Assembly (NCBI RefSeq): GCF_040026395.1
Contig: NZ_CP157278.1
Coordinates: 3,224,001-3,288,000 of the forward strand
DNA length: 64,000 nucleotides
Reading direction: 5' to 3'
Source: Pedobacter lusitanus
GTDB taxonomy: Bacteria; Bacteroidota; Bacteroidia; Sphingobacteriales; Sphingobacteriaceae
The translations under genes were made by a program, and so were the position numbers. Position 1 is the stretch's first letter. Each line of letters begins with the position of its first letter. Below, in pieces: positions 18,783 through 27,397 of this stretch. The notes under the pieces were generated by a model that saw only the letters and a list, made by a program, of their open reading frames with translations, ran no database searches and was not told where the DNA came from.

Positions 18783-19405
18783 GAAAGTTTTTCAGCAGGA
18801 TTAGCTATACCAATACCTACGTTCCCATTAGTAATAGCCTTAATAGCAAGGCTTGCACCATCAGGAAAAAATGGATTACCAACATATAAACTCCAGTCGT
18901 TAGTCATTGGTAAAAACTTATTTACAGTTAAATCTGTCCCGGTTGTATTATAAGGATTCCAGCCCGAATTCTGACTGATAGATCTTACTTTGATATCAAC
19001 TTTTATTGGAGTAACCGCATCTCCCAACACTTTAATAGCTCTTAATCTGAAGCGGGGGTAACCATACTGAGTATTGCAATCCAATGTAAATGCATGTCCT
19101 TCAGAACCATGAATAAAATAACCGTTACTATTTACTCTACCTGCTTCTCTCCATAAATCAGGATTTGAATGCGAAATACTTGCCAGATAAGTTGCACCGG
19201 CAGCAATATTTCCTCTGGTATAAGAAATAGAGACCTCATAGTTTCCAGATGCACTAACATTTATAGGTTGAACAGCCAAAAACTCTATAAAATCACCAAC
19301 CTTATAATTTGTCGGGAATTCTACAGATCCGTTCCATTCCGAATTATTCTGTCCAAAACTCAGTTTTGAAATTAAAAGAAGAAAGATAAGCAGCGTTTTT
19401 TTCAT
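18437..19405 (-). CDS. Secreted surface protein with HLPxxPSA C-terminal domain (paralogue 6)
   Basis: 322 residues with signal peptide MKKTLLIFLLLISKLSFGQ. The head (residues 20-200) is unlike paralogues 4 and 5. It has a jelly-roll-like look (GSVEFPTNYKVGDFIEFLAV, FTLDCNTQYGYPRFRLRAIK) and ends with an NVGIGIANPAEKLSVNG turn. From there the tail matches paralogue 5 almost residue for residue. It is transcribed from the pilin/peptidase side and spaced 8 bp from paralogue 5. The role is unknown; the tail is the conserved part. Confidence 0.75.
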   Translation of the reverse strand: MKKTLLIFLLLISKLSFGQNNSEWNGSVEFPTNYKVGDFIEFLAVQPINVSASGNYEVSISYTRGNIAAGATYLASISHSNPDLWREAGRVNSNGYFIHGSEGHAFTLDCNTQYGYPRFRLRAIKVLGDAVTPIKVDIKVRSISQNSGWNPYNTTGTDLTVNKFLPMTNDWSLYVGNPFFPDGASLAIKAITNGNVGIGIANPAEKLSVNGNIRAKEIKVETDNWPDYVFHEGYPVQSLPELEKYIKINKHLPDMPSAQKAENDGISLGEMNKLLLKRLEETTMQLIELNKKVDQQYQLIDQQNKRIDTLSVKNKPLKKKSK

Positions 19406-19428
19406 TGTATTATATAAAGTTTTAATTT

Positions 19429-19950
19429 TTAATGCAACAACCAGTTATAATAAGCGCTCGTATCGCCGTAAAAATTCAGCCGGGCAGATCTTTCGACTAT
19501 TAAAATCAATGCGAATATTAATGCCTGTATTCCAGCCAGAGGAATCGTTAATTCCTCCTTTTCAGACAGCAGCCTTGTGAAAAGAGCATAAACAATAGAC
19601 ACCACCAGGCTAACTACATAAAACACAATATAATTTACGGGAGACAGATAAAAACAAATCGCCAGCAGAAACAGGATATCACCCCAACCCAGATATCCAT
19701 TGGTCAGGTTTACGGTTTTTCTATATTTAATACAGAAATACAACCATAAGATTAAAAACTGCAATAGTAAGAACCCACCGGTAAATATAATATCTGTTAG
19801 TAAAGCAGACAAACCAACAGTTGTTATTTTATATATACTGAACAAAATTGCCAGTAGTGGAAAACAAATCCAGTAAACTTCTCTGTACCTAAAATCCTGA
19901 TAAGCAATGATGCCTAAAACGATCAGGATTACGCCAGATAAAACCAACAT
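19429..19950 (-). CDS. Prepilin peptidase, A24 family (catalytic half only)
   Basis: 173 residues, against ~250-290 for classic GspO/PilD, because the N-terminal methyltransferase-type domain is absent. Both catalytic aspartates of the aspartyl peptidase are visible: Asp19 in YQDFRYREVY and Asp91 in YLGWGDILFL (the GxGD motif). About six membrane helices surround them. It would cleave the leaders of the GspG-like and minor pseudopilins encoded in this cluster. It overlaps the GspG-like gene by 1 bp. Methylation of the mature pilin N-terminus would need another enzyme or not occur. Confidence 0.88.
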   Translation of the reverse strand: MLVLSGVILIVLGIIAYQDFRYREVYWICFPLLAILFSIYKITTVGLSALLTDIIFTGGFLLLQFLILWLYFCIKYRKTVNLTNGYLGWGDILFLLAICFYLSPVNYIVFYVVSLVVSIVYALFTRLLSEKEELTIPLAGIQALIFALILIVERSARLNFYGDTSAYYNWLLH

Positions 19951-20366
19951 TAGTCAGGAGTAACTTCTTTTAGATTCTTATCCTGGTCAATCTGCCAGAC
20001 ATTGAAAACACCATTTCCATTAAAGTCTGCTACAGCAGTTGCTTTAGCGGTAAAGGTGTTATTTGTAGCCGCAGTAACCTCTATTTTATAATTTGCCTTC
20101 CCGTCTTTCCCATCAGAGGATAATTTCTCCTGAATAAATCCAAGTTCGTTCAGATCTGTGGTATACTTGGAATGCTCATAAAAATAAGTTTGCTCCAGTT
20201 TGGTCAGATGTTCCAATTGCAATTTGGCTTCCGTCGTTTTTGCTTTTGTAATCAGTGGCATAAGATTGGGAAGAGCCAATAAAACAAGAATTCCAATAAT
20301 CACCAGCACTACAAGAATCTCAGTCAGAGTATAAGCCTTTACCTTGCTATTTATGTGTAATTTCAT
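19950..20366 (-). CDS. gspG: Major pseudopilin, GspG-like
   Basis: 138 residues. The prepilin signal VKAYTLTEILVVLVIIGILV has Ala at -1, Glu at +5 and a hydrophobic helix ending in LLALPNL, followed by the amphipathic ITKAKTTEAKLQLEHL. The globular end has ADFNGNGVFNVWQIDQDKN, an acidic loop resembling the GspG calcium site, though the residues cannot be matched one to one. It is probably the first gene of the minus-strand operon that reaches gspF. The 147-bp gap to the divergent gene at 20514 must hold the operon promoter; I could not identify a clear minus-strand TAnnTTTG. Confidence 0.88.
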   Translation of the reverse strand: MKLHINSKVKAYTLTEILVVLVIIGILVLLALPNLMPLITKAKTTEAKLQLEHLTKLEQTYFYEHSKYTTDLNELGFIQEKLSSDGKDGKANYKIEVTAATNNTFTAKATAVADFNGNGVFNVWQIDQDKNLKEVTPD

Positions 20367-20486
20367 GAGAGTCTTATTATTGCGCTAAATTACTAAAACA
20401 TTTCCGAAACAGAAACGGCTGCCTACCCTTTTTTAATCCGCTGTTAACGCAGATGGATTTTAATTTATAACTCCATAAAAATCCAG

Positions 20487-20494
20487 TACTTTTG
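20487..20494 (+). promoter_or_regulatory. -7 promoter element of paralogue 7
   Basis: TACTTTTG fits TAnnTTTG and lies 19 bp before the ATG at 20514. Transcription would run away from the secretion operon. Confidence 0.55.
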
Positions 20495-20513
20495 TGGCTT
20501 ATTATACTCTTTT

Positions 20514-21434
20514 ATGAAAAATCTCTTCTTTACTTTAAGCATACTCTTCTCCATTCAATTAGTTTACGCCCAAACTGCAACTCAATTACAGGTTATAGAC
20601 AGCCGCAACATCAATGAATTACCCGGTGATTTTAAAAATGTAGCCCGATTTGATTTTAAATCAAAAGCTATCATAGGATTACCGGCTGTCATCAATGACG
20701 ACTATGGTACAATGCTTACCGTCGCTCCATGGATCGATGCCACCGGGAATCTTAACCATCAACTTAATTTCAATAACAGTGGTCTGTTCTACAGGACAGG
20801 ATTAAATGGCAATAACGCATGGAATGTATGGCGCAAAATTGTTCTTTCAGATCCCAATAACAGAATTGCAGTTAACGGTGGATCATCAGCAATTGCACTA
20901 AAACCCGCTCAGGACGATCACACCTACATAGAATTCTATGCAAGAACCAGTACTCCGGATATCAGAAGTGCCTGGTTCGGCTATGGTGCAAGGGGGACTA
21001 AAGCACTTCAGCTTACCAATGAAATATCAGGAGGTACTATATCTATCATGACAAATAATGGCAATGTTGGAATTGATACTGAAACTCCTAAAGAAAAGCT
21101 ATCAGTCAATGGAAATATCAGAGCGAAAGAGGTCACAGTAGAAAGTGAAAACTGGCCAGACTACGTATTCGAATCAGCCTATAATCCAATGCCTTTGGCC
21201 GAACTGGAATCTTATGTGCTACAAAATAAACATTTACCAGGGGTTCCTTCCGCAAAAGAAGTGGAGACTGAAGGTATTGAACTGGGTAAACTTAACAAAA
21301 CGCTCCTTAAACAGCAGGAAGAACTGATTCTGCATCTTATTGAACAAAATAAAAAGATTGAGGGACTGACGCAGCAGCTGAAAGAGCAGCAGGAAGAGAT
21401 TATGAAAATGAGAACAAAAGTTAACAATTTATAA
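20514..21434 (+). CDS. Secreted surface protein with HLPxxPSA C-terminal domain (paralogue 7)
   Basis: 306 residues with signal peptide MKNLFFTLSILFSIQLVYAQ. The head contains NVARFDFKSKAIIGLP and YRTGLNGNNAWNVWRKIV, which resembles receptor-binding parts of phage tail fibres, but no assignment is safe. The C-terminal block has WPDYVFESAYNPMPLAELES, HLPGVPSA, GIELGKLNKTLLKQQEEL and a Gln/Glu-rich coiled coil. It is divergent from gspG, has its own promoter element and terminator, and marks the edge of the secretion locus. Confidence 0.75.
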   Translation: MKNLFFTLSILFSIQLVYAQTATQLQVIDSRNINELPGDFKNVARFDFKSKAIIGLPAVINDDYGTMLTVAPWIDATGNLNHQLNFNNSGLFYRTGLNGNNAWNVWRKIVLSDPNNRIAVNGGSSAIALKPAQDDHTYIEFYARTSTPDIRSAWFGYGARGTKALQLTNEISGGTISIMTNNGNVGIDTETPKEKLSVNGNIRAKEVTVESENWPDYVFESAYNPMPLAELESYVLQNKHLPGVPSAKEVETEGIELGKLNKTLLKQQEELILHLIEQNKKIEGLTQQLKEQQEEIMKMRTKVNNL

Positions 21435-21448
21435 TCTTCCAACTTTAT

Positions 21449-21485
21449 AAACACCAACTAAAGATCTCACATTTAGTTGGTGTTT
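21449..21485 (+). terminator. Hairpin terminator after paralogue 7
   Basis: AAACACCAACTAAA pairs with TTTAGTTGGTGTTT (14 bp, 9-nt loop) 15 bp after the stop. The arm ends in a short T run, so the hairpin can also serve the opposite strand. Confidence 0.75.
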
Positions 21486-21562
21486 AAGCAAATTCACTAA
21501 CTCATCTATTTAAGTTTTCAGTAACTATAATATTGGAAAGCTCCACCTTTTTTTCAGTCTAG

Positions 21563-21931
21563 TTATCCGTAATAAAATATGTCAACAAAAAGCAATATGC
21601 CCCCTATGCTTAGATAAGCAATAAAAAAGGGATAGTATTTTGTAAATCTTACCGATTTAGCATCATCAGCCAAATTAAATATATCCTTATAGAAGATCAG
21701 AGAAATTAAAATATGATAACAGCTAACAAAAAAAAGAAATGCCTTCCAGTTAAACGAAATTTGATTATAGATAAAATATATCCACGAGTAATTTGCTATC
21801 AACAAAAGTGTAAAGCTAGAGCCTAATTTATATTCTTCTGAAGTTCCACTATCTTTTAGCCAAAAAGATCGAACAAAATAAAATGAATATACATTAAAAG
21901 ATATCGCGGCTTTTTTAATTATACTTAGCAT
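21563..21931 (-). CDS. Small integral membrane protein, function unknown
   Basis: 122 residues, rich in aromatic and hydrophobic residues. About three membrane helices are visible (SFTLLLIANYSWIYFIY, AFLFFVSCYHILISLIFY, FFIAYLSIGGILLFVDIFYY). I recognise no family. Its start overlaps the end of the lipoprotein gene at 21915-22289 by 17 bp, so the two are probably co-expressed. Confidence 0.55.
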   Translation of the reverse strand: MLSIIKKAAISFNVYSFYFVRSFWLKDSGTSEEYKLGSSFTLLLIANYSWIYFIYNQISFNWKAFLFFVSCYHILISLIFYKDIFNLADDAKSVRFTKYYPFFIAYLSIGGILLFVDIFYYG

Positions 21932-22289
21932 AAGTTTCCTGCATTTTTTTTGCGGTGATAATCATAGCTCTTGACGCCTTTATTCTAAATCCTAGTGACA
22001 CTGCTTGTTCAAAATTTGATATTGCCTCTTTATGATTTTGCAACATTAAATCACTGAACCCCTTTTGATAATAATAATATCCTTGCTGATTCAAGGGTTT
22101 TAGAGGCATAATACTATCAATTTTAGTCTTTACCTGATTAAATTTCTGTTGTTTCATCATACTGTTAATCAACAGACTGTCACTGTCTACAACTATGACA
22201 CTTTTAGCCTTCTGAAGATCGCTATTGTTTTCTCTTTGAGAGCAAGAACTTAAGGAGAATAACAAGAGCCCAAAAATTATCTTGTTCAT
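21915..22289 (-). CDS. Small TPR-like lipoprotein
   Basis: 124 residues. The lipobox LFSLSSC (Cys16) directs lipidation. The C-terminal half holds one TPR-like helix pair (YYYYQKGFSDLMLQNHKEAI followed by SNFEQAVSLGF). It is probably co-transcribed with the overlapping small membrane protein. No specific function can be assigned. Confidence 0.6.
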   Translation of the reverse strand: MNKIIFGLLLFSLSSCSQRENNSDLQKAKSVIVVDSDSLLINSMMKQQKFNQVKTKIDSIMPLKPLNQQGYYYYQKGFSDLMLQNHKEAISNFEQAVSLGFRIKASRAMIITAKKMQETYAKYN

Positions 22290-22414
22290 AATTATTTTTC
22301 GTTTAAAACTTCGCTATTTGTTTCACAATAAGAATTTCACGAAACTTAATAGCATCTCGTATCTTAAAATAGTAAAAAACATCAAGTCGACGGCCTATAC
22401 TATATTTTTGTTTT

Positions 22415-22911
22415 ACAGAAATAATTTTATTTCCATACGAACAAGGCAATTGAAGAAACTCACACATCAAAAATAGTTATCTTTCCTTTAACAAGGCGGG
22501 CAGTTCAACTTCATCCATATTGGGAATAATAGAGTTCTCAATCAAAACAACCCTCTTTTTCAACATTCCTGCTATTTCAACTGTCGGTTCCGCATTAAAA
22601 GGATAACAACCCGCAACAGATAACCCTGATTCGACTTTAGTAATCCAGTCTTTAGCCAGATCAGCATAACCCGCAAGGACATGCATCGTAGTTTTAGGTC
22701 CATAAGTATCCAGATACATCGAAGGAAGATCACCCACTATAACCCAAAGGAAATTATCTTCTTTACTCGCCGTGTTATCAATTTCATAAAGAAAGACACA
22801 TAACTTCTCTCCTAAGGTGAAATAAAGAGAAGAGGTTTTAACAGCAGCACACCAGGGAAACCCTTTTATATATTAATCTGCTCTGGCCTGCATTACAATG
22901 ACCTCGGTATA
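22415..22911 (-). pseudogene. Broken left copy of the 170-residue protein encoded at 55060-55572
   Basis: From 22477 upward this matches the intact gene at 55060-55572 with only scattered substitutions, including GDLPSMYLDTYGPKTTMHVL and the LPALLKER end. The Gln codon before YIKGFPW has become TAA (near 22875), and homology ends near 22911 before the true start codon is reached. Similarity also continues about 60 bp downstream of the stop, so the repeat is at the DNA level. The two copies, in the same orientation, bracket the RHS island. Confidence 0.8.
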
Positions 22912-22925
22912 GAGCCCCTCCCCCT

Positions 22926-22985
22926 CAGTCAACAGAAATGTCAGAGCAAAAGGAGGTCAAAGTAGAAAGCAAAAACTGACCTGGA
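22926..22985 (+). pseudogene. Relic of an HLPxxPSA-type surface-protein gene
   Basis: About 60 bp closely resemble 21107-21163 of paralogue 7 (the codons for SVNGNIRAKEVTVESENWPD), with a TGA replacing the Trp codon and several small changes. No further homology is visible to either side. The remainder of 22986-23162 is AT-rich with no gene I can support. Confidence 0.55.
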
Positions 22986-23162
22986 AGCAGAAAGGCTTAA
23001 CTGATAGTAACTACCACTCGCATTACAATAGACAAATCTCTTATTGTTTTACAAGAAGGACAATATAAATAACCAGATAAAAAATAACATCCAACCAATG
23101 AACTATCATATACTATTGTTTATTTTAGTTGCCCGAAACAGAGTTCTAAATCAGCATACTTA

Positions 23163-26100
23163 ATGAAAAAAAACAGCTCCCGAATTTATTACCTGGTAAT
23201 CTTTGCTTTTATCAGCCTATTGACAACAGGCATTACCAGCAGCACGTATGCACAAAAAAACAATGAGAATGGTGTAGAAGTCCCCAACATATTATCCCCC
23301 TCGCCAACTGCATCAGAACTTGGCAAGTTTGCTATAGTAGGCAATTCATTAAGTACAGGTGCTGCAAATTCGCACGTTGAGCTTTTCACCTATAAGACAA
23401 AACATCTAAGCCTTCCTATAGGAATTGATTATAGTTCAACAGGCTTAAAGGTTGACAAAGTACCTTCGCGGACCGGTATGGACTGGGCCCTAAGTGCAGG
23501 TGGGGTAATCAGCAGAACTGTTTATGGAAGTCCGGATGGTGATAATGCTTTTGCAATTCCTCCGGCAGATTTTCCCAATACAGCAGGGGAACCGTTAAAG
23601 ACATACCTAAACTCTGTAATCAGCAGTCGTTATGATACACAGCCTGATATTTTCACGTTTAGCTTCCCTGGTTATTCCGGGAAATTCATCATCTATAATG
23701 ACGTGATTAAGAAACTGGACCAGAATAATCTCCAGATTACAGGAAATATGAATGATGGATTTTTTATCCGCACACCAGACGGCGTACTGTATACCTTCGA
23801 TGCCGTAGAGGCTTCCGCAGCAATTGCCTCATCAAACGTGATGTACAGGAGCAAAATAAATAATGCATGGTTCTTAAGCTCTATCACCCATCCTTTAGGC
23901 GATCAGATTAATTTGGTCTATGCCCCTTGCCAGTTTACTTATGTAGCCTCAAAAAGTAATGCCTATATCTACTTTGATGGTCTTATTGACGGAAGTTGTA
24001 ATAACTGTCCAAATATCCCCTCAAAAGAAGAGATCACGACCATCATTAATTATGGACAGTATGTTTCAGAAATAAATAGCAATTCAACATTTGACGGAAA
24101 AATAAAGTTTACTTACGCACCAAGAACTGATCTTAAAGGAGATTTTTATTTGACTGATGTCACCTATAAAGACTTATCTGATGTAACACTTAAAAAAGCT
24201 TCGTTTACTTATGCAGATGCGACAGATCGTTTCTATCTGAAAAAACTGGCTGTACAGGATCAGGTATACAATTTTGACTATTATAAATTGTCAGCACTGC
24301 CATCACGCCTATCTTATGCTCAGGATCATTATGGATACTTTAATGGAAAAAATAATGCTTCGATGATTCCAAAACCACTTGATGCAGCATATTTAAATAC
24401 TTCTGCACCAGGAGGTTTCGGAGACAGAAATCCTGATGCTAATTTCTCGGTAACAGGTATGTTAAGAAAAATCACTTATCCTACAGGAGGTGTTGACAGT
24501 TTAGAATATGAAGCAAATACTATTTATGCAAATACTACTATGGATTGTAACGTTAAAGAAAGTACTTTCCAGGCCAGAGTAAGTGGTTCTGCTGAATTTA
24601 AAGAACCACCAAATGTGTATACTTCAAAACCCTTTAAAATAACCTGCCAGCAATCGGTTTTTGTAAATATTGGCTGTGTACCCAGACAAGTCGCCGCTGA
24701 CGGAAGACCCCTATACCCGTTGGGTAACTATTTGGTTATAGGTAGTGTCAGAAATATTGCTACCGGGGAGACCGTTTCCGGAGAAAGTTTACAAGCCGGT
24801 GCAGGTCAGCATAAAACTGGGAACTTAAATCTTTCTCCCGGAGACTATGAGATAGTTCTGAAAGTCCAGGGGGATTCGGGCGGGTCCATGAATTTCGAAT
24901 ATTATACTGGTAAACCAGCATTTGATGGCAACATCGAAGTTGCTGGTCTGCGCCTGAAAAGAGTTCTTTCTGTCGATCCTGTAACGCAACAAACCAAGAT
25001 CAAAAAATTCTATTACGGTGATTTAACTACAGGTAAATCTTCAGGTAAGATTTATAATGCCAAACCATCTTACGATTCCAATATAATCCGTTATACAAAA
25101 TGCTCTACACCAGGTGAGCAAAGTGGGATATTTTTCCTGTTTAGTTCTTGTGCCTATACCAAATTCTCATCTACACCAAATTTCAGTGCCGAAAATTTAT
25201 CCGGAAACCATATCTACTATACTTCAGTTACAGAGAGTATAGGTGAGAATTTTGAAGGTGGAGGTACAAAACATAATTTCAATTTATACCTGGACGGTTA
25301 TCCGGCATTAATTGCAGGTTATTTAATGTACGGGGGACCTATTTCCAATTCAGGGGTTTACAGTCAGGCGCTGGAAGCAAATCTTTTAAACTTTAAAAAA
25401 GTTGACGGCACTATAATACCTGTCAGCGAAACAAAAACGCGTTATAAATCTGATCCCCGTCTTATGGAGCGGACTAAGTTTTTTGCTATACAGGCCGAAC
25501 CAACTTCAGAAATTGTTAATACCTCTTTACCTGCTGTTGCTACACTTCCAGCCTATAAAGGAATAAATGTAGCTCAGTATGAATTGTCCTCGGCCTGGGT
25601 TTATGCAGACTCCGTTACTACGACAACCTATGATCCTTCGGGTGGAAACCCAATTGTGAGCGGATACAGCAATGTGTATAATAATACAAGCCATCAGCTG
25701 ATAAGTTCCGTAAAAAAATATGGCAGTGATAAAAAGATCATTCAGACTGATTATCTGTACCCACAGGACAATATAACTGGTTTATCTGCCGAAGCTCAAT
25801 CCGGGAAACAACAATTGATCAACCAGTATAATATCAGCCCTGTTTTAGATCAGAGCGAAACCGTTTCAGGCACACTGACTGCACAAAAAAGAGTTAATTA
25901 CAAAAGCTGGAGTACTTCGGTTACAGCTCCTGAAAGCATACAGATTTACGCTCCGGATAAAGGACTGGAAGAGAGAGTTCGGTTCTACGCTTATGACGCT
26001 CAGGGGAACGTATTGGAACAAGGTCTTACCAATGGTCAGAAAACATCTTATTTATGGAGTTATGATGGTCATTATCCTATCGCAGAAATCAAGGATATCA

Positions 26101-26378
26101 GCTATGCCGATCTTAAAACTAAACTTGGTAGCAGTACTATAACGACATTCAGCTCTCAGACACCAGGAAAAGCTGCAATTGACAGTTTCCTGTCACCTCT
26201 TAAACCAGCGTACTTCAGTTCGTTTAGTTATAAGACATTTGGTGCTATTGAAAGTACTACAGATCCAAAGGGTAATACAGCATATTATCAGTATGACACC
26301 TATCAGCGCTTAATAAGTGTGAAAGATCAGTATGGTAATATTATTAAGACTGTAAATTATCATTATACAGGCAAATAA
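23163..26378 (+). CDS. Large secreted RHS/SpvB-like protein (partner-type RHS protein without toxin tip)
   Basis: 1071 residues with a signal peptide (to about residue 30, TYAQ). The N-terminus resembles the SpvB/TcB type of RHS shell proteins (SELGKFAIVGNSLSTGAANS, SLPIGIDYSSTGLKVDKVPS, WALSAGGVISR). YD-repeat strands occur late (YDAQGNVLEQGLTNGQKTSY, YYQYDTYQRLISVKDQYGN). It ends right after a repeat at NYHYTGK, with no [10 protein letters not shown] core and no toxin. In Bacteroidota such a protein commonly stands next to and upstream of a DUF6443 RHS toxin gene, to make a shell together. Here that partner lies 25 kb away and points the other way, which suggests rearrangement. It is apparently intact. 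Confidence 0.8.
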   Translation: MKKNSSRIYYLVIFAFISLLTTGITSSTYAQKNNENGVEVPNILSPSPTASELGKFAIVGNSLSTGAANSHVELFTYKTKHLSLPIGIDYSSTGLKVDKVPSRTGMDWALSAGGVISRTVYGSPDGDNAFAIPPADFPNTAGEPLKTYLNSVISSRYDTQPDIFTFSFPGYSGKFIIYNDVIKKLDQNNLQITGNMNDGFFIRTPDGVLYTFDAVEASAAIASSNVMYRSKINNAWFLSSITHPLGDQINLVYAPCQFTYVASKSNAYIYFDGLIDGSCNNCPNIPSKEEITTIINYGQYVSEINSNSTFDGKIKFTYAPRTDLKGDFYLTDVTYKDLSDVTLKKASFTYADATDRFYLKKLAVQDQVYNFDYYKLSALPSRLSYAQDHYGYFNGKNNASMIPKPLDAAYLNTSAPGGFGDRNPDANFSVTGMLRKITYPTGGVDSLEYEANTIYANTTMDCNVKESTFQARVSGSAEFKEPPNVYTSKPFKITCQQSVFVNIGCVPRQVAADGRPLYPLGNYLVIGSVRNIATGETVSGESLQAGAGQHKTGNLNLSPGDYEIVLKVQGDSGGSMNFEYYTGKPAFDGNIEVAGLRLKRVLSVDPVTQQTKIKKFYYGDLTTGKSSGKIYNAKPSYDSNIIRYTKCSTPGEQSGIFFLFSSCAYTKFSSTPNFSAENLSGNHIYYTSVTESIGENFEGGGTKHNFNLYLDGYPALIAGYLMYGGPISNSGVYSQALEANLLNFKKVDGTIIPVSETKTRYKSDPRLMERTKFFAIQAEPTSEIVNTSLPAVATLPAYKGINVAQYELSSAWVYADSVTTTTYDPSGGNPIVSGYSNVYNNTSHQLISSVKKYGSDKKIIQTDYLYPQDNITGLSAEAQSGKQQLINQYNISPVLDQSETVSGTLTAQKRVNYKSWSTSVTAPESIQIYAPDKGLEERVRFYAYDAQGNVLEQGLTNGQKTSYLWSYDGHYPIAEIKDISYADLKTKLGSSTITTFSSQTPGKAAIDSFLSPLKPAYFSSFSYKTFGAIESTTDPKGNTAYYQYDTYQRLISVKDQYGNIIKTVNYHYTGK

Positions 26379-26396
26379 TAAATACCTGATATTAAT

Positions 26397-26455
26397 CAGT
26401 CTATAGCAAAGGAGCCCCTTTCATTAAATGAAAGGGGCTCCTTTGCTATAGACTG
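26397..26455. repeat. Perfect 28-bp palindrome with 3-nt loop
   Basis: Both arms (28 bp) match without a mismatch around a TAA loop, starting 19 bp after the RHS stop. There is no T tract after it on the plus strand, so it is not a typical intrinsic terminator, though the hairpin would be very stable (GC-rich centre GGAGCCCC). Confidence 0.9.
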
Positions 26456-26499
26456 GACTGTGGACATATAAGACTATAAAGCCTATTATTTACATGTCT

Positions 26500-26743
26500 T
26501 TAATTTTTATCGGCAGCATCAGGAAAACTACCTTTTTTAGATTTCATTAACTTTTGTAATGTCTTAACATCGGTGATGTCTTGTCTGCGGCCGGAGACTT
26601 GTTTATTTTTTACGAGATCATTATGGCAGATATAATTAATGACAAGATCATTCTCGAGTTCTATCTTTTCCATATTTAAGATCGCCTCACTAAACTTAAC
26701 TCCGTCAATGAGATTCAGCACATCAAAAAATCTTCGGCTAATG
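26500..26743 (-). pseudogene. C-terminal remnant of a DUF6036-type nucleotidyltransferase
   Basis: The frame encodes FFDVLNLIDGVKFSEAI and then INYICHNDLVKNKQVSGRRQ and DITDVKTL, the helical C-terminal part of DUF6036/AbiEii-like nucleotidyltransferases. The catalytic N-terminal half with the GG..D.D motif is missing: the open frame starts directly after the stop codon of the gene at 26744-27175. A second, longer copy lies at 34914-35345 and still shows the N-terminal motif. Confidence 0.65.
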
Positions 26744-27175
26744 TCATTCGTACATTCTTTTCTTTACCAGTTTCGTTTTATCCATTCTTTGTCCCTTTGT
26801 TAAAGATTGAGAAATGATGTAAGTAACCGCAGCAGCACGCTCTTTTACCGGTCGACTCAACCAATATTCCAGATCATGCTGTTCATCATTGGCATCTTTC
26901 ATCATAACCCTTCTTAGTACAGGTGCTATTTTTCTAATTCGGGGTTCAGAAGCAGGCTTAGGCTTTAAAATAATATTTTTACGTTCTATTCGCACTTCCT
27001 GATTTTCATAAGCGACTTTAGCCTTACTCAAATAATTACTTATGGTTTTGTAGTTAAACTGTGGATAGCTTAAACTAAAGTTCTTTAAATTAGAAAATAC
27101 TTCAAAAGGATTCTCTGTACTATTTTTCCAAAAAACTACGATTACTCTTTTTCCCTGAATATTTAGCTTTTCCAT
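26744..27175 (-). CDS. Small partner protein of a nucleotidyltransferase (DUF6036-type) module
   Basis: 143 residues. The C-terminal half (EQHDLEYWLSRPVKERAAAV, then YIISQSLTKGQRMDKTKLVK) is the pattern of short proteins found directly upstream of DUF6036-type nucleotidyltransferases, where the pair is regarded as toxin-antitoxin-like. The N-terminal half (RVIVVFWKNSTENPFEVFSN) looks like a small helical domain. It precedes a truncated nucleotidyltransferase here, so the module is probably not functional. Confidence in the family is moderate. Confidence 0.55.
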   Translation of the reverse strand: MEKLNIQGKRVIVVFWKNSTENPFEVFSNLKNFSLSYPQFNYKTISNYLSKAKVAYENQEVRIERKNIILKPKPASEPRIRKIAPVLRRVMMKDANDEQHDLEYWLSRPVKERAAAVTYIISQSLTKGQRMDKTKLVKKRMYE

Positions 27176-27397
27176 ATAACAAATATCATAACAATATTAG
27201 TCATAAGAAGATGAAATTGTCCCACCTGGTCCTTACACCTCAGGCCATCAAGAACTTTAGTGAGGATGCTATTATCAACTACTTTCACGATTAGAGTTCT
27301 TTTAACTTCCAGTGTTTAACCCGCTGGACAAGGCGATGAAACTTTATGAATGTTTGCAAGAAGCCGCCTGGATTTCGATGCACCGGGAACCTGCGGA
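27176..27397. other. Gene-poor spacer with a short coding relic
   Basis: Between 27313 and 27402 one plus-strand frame encodes a 30-residue stretch with PLDKAMKLYECLQEAAWISM that reads like a real protein end but has no start and a stop directly before it. Nothing else in the spacer can be supported. Confidence 0.3.

Noticed and set aside
2797..21434. HLPxxPSA-tailed proteins as phage tail fibres with peptidase S74 chaperone ends
   Set aside because: The S74 signature (SDxRLK-type start and catalytic Ser/Lys) is not present, and no phage structural genes are nearby; the tail is a different conserved block.
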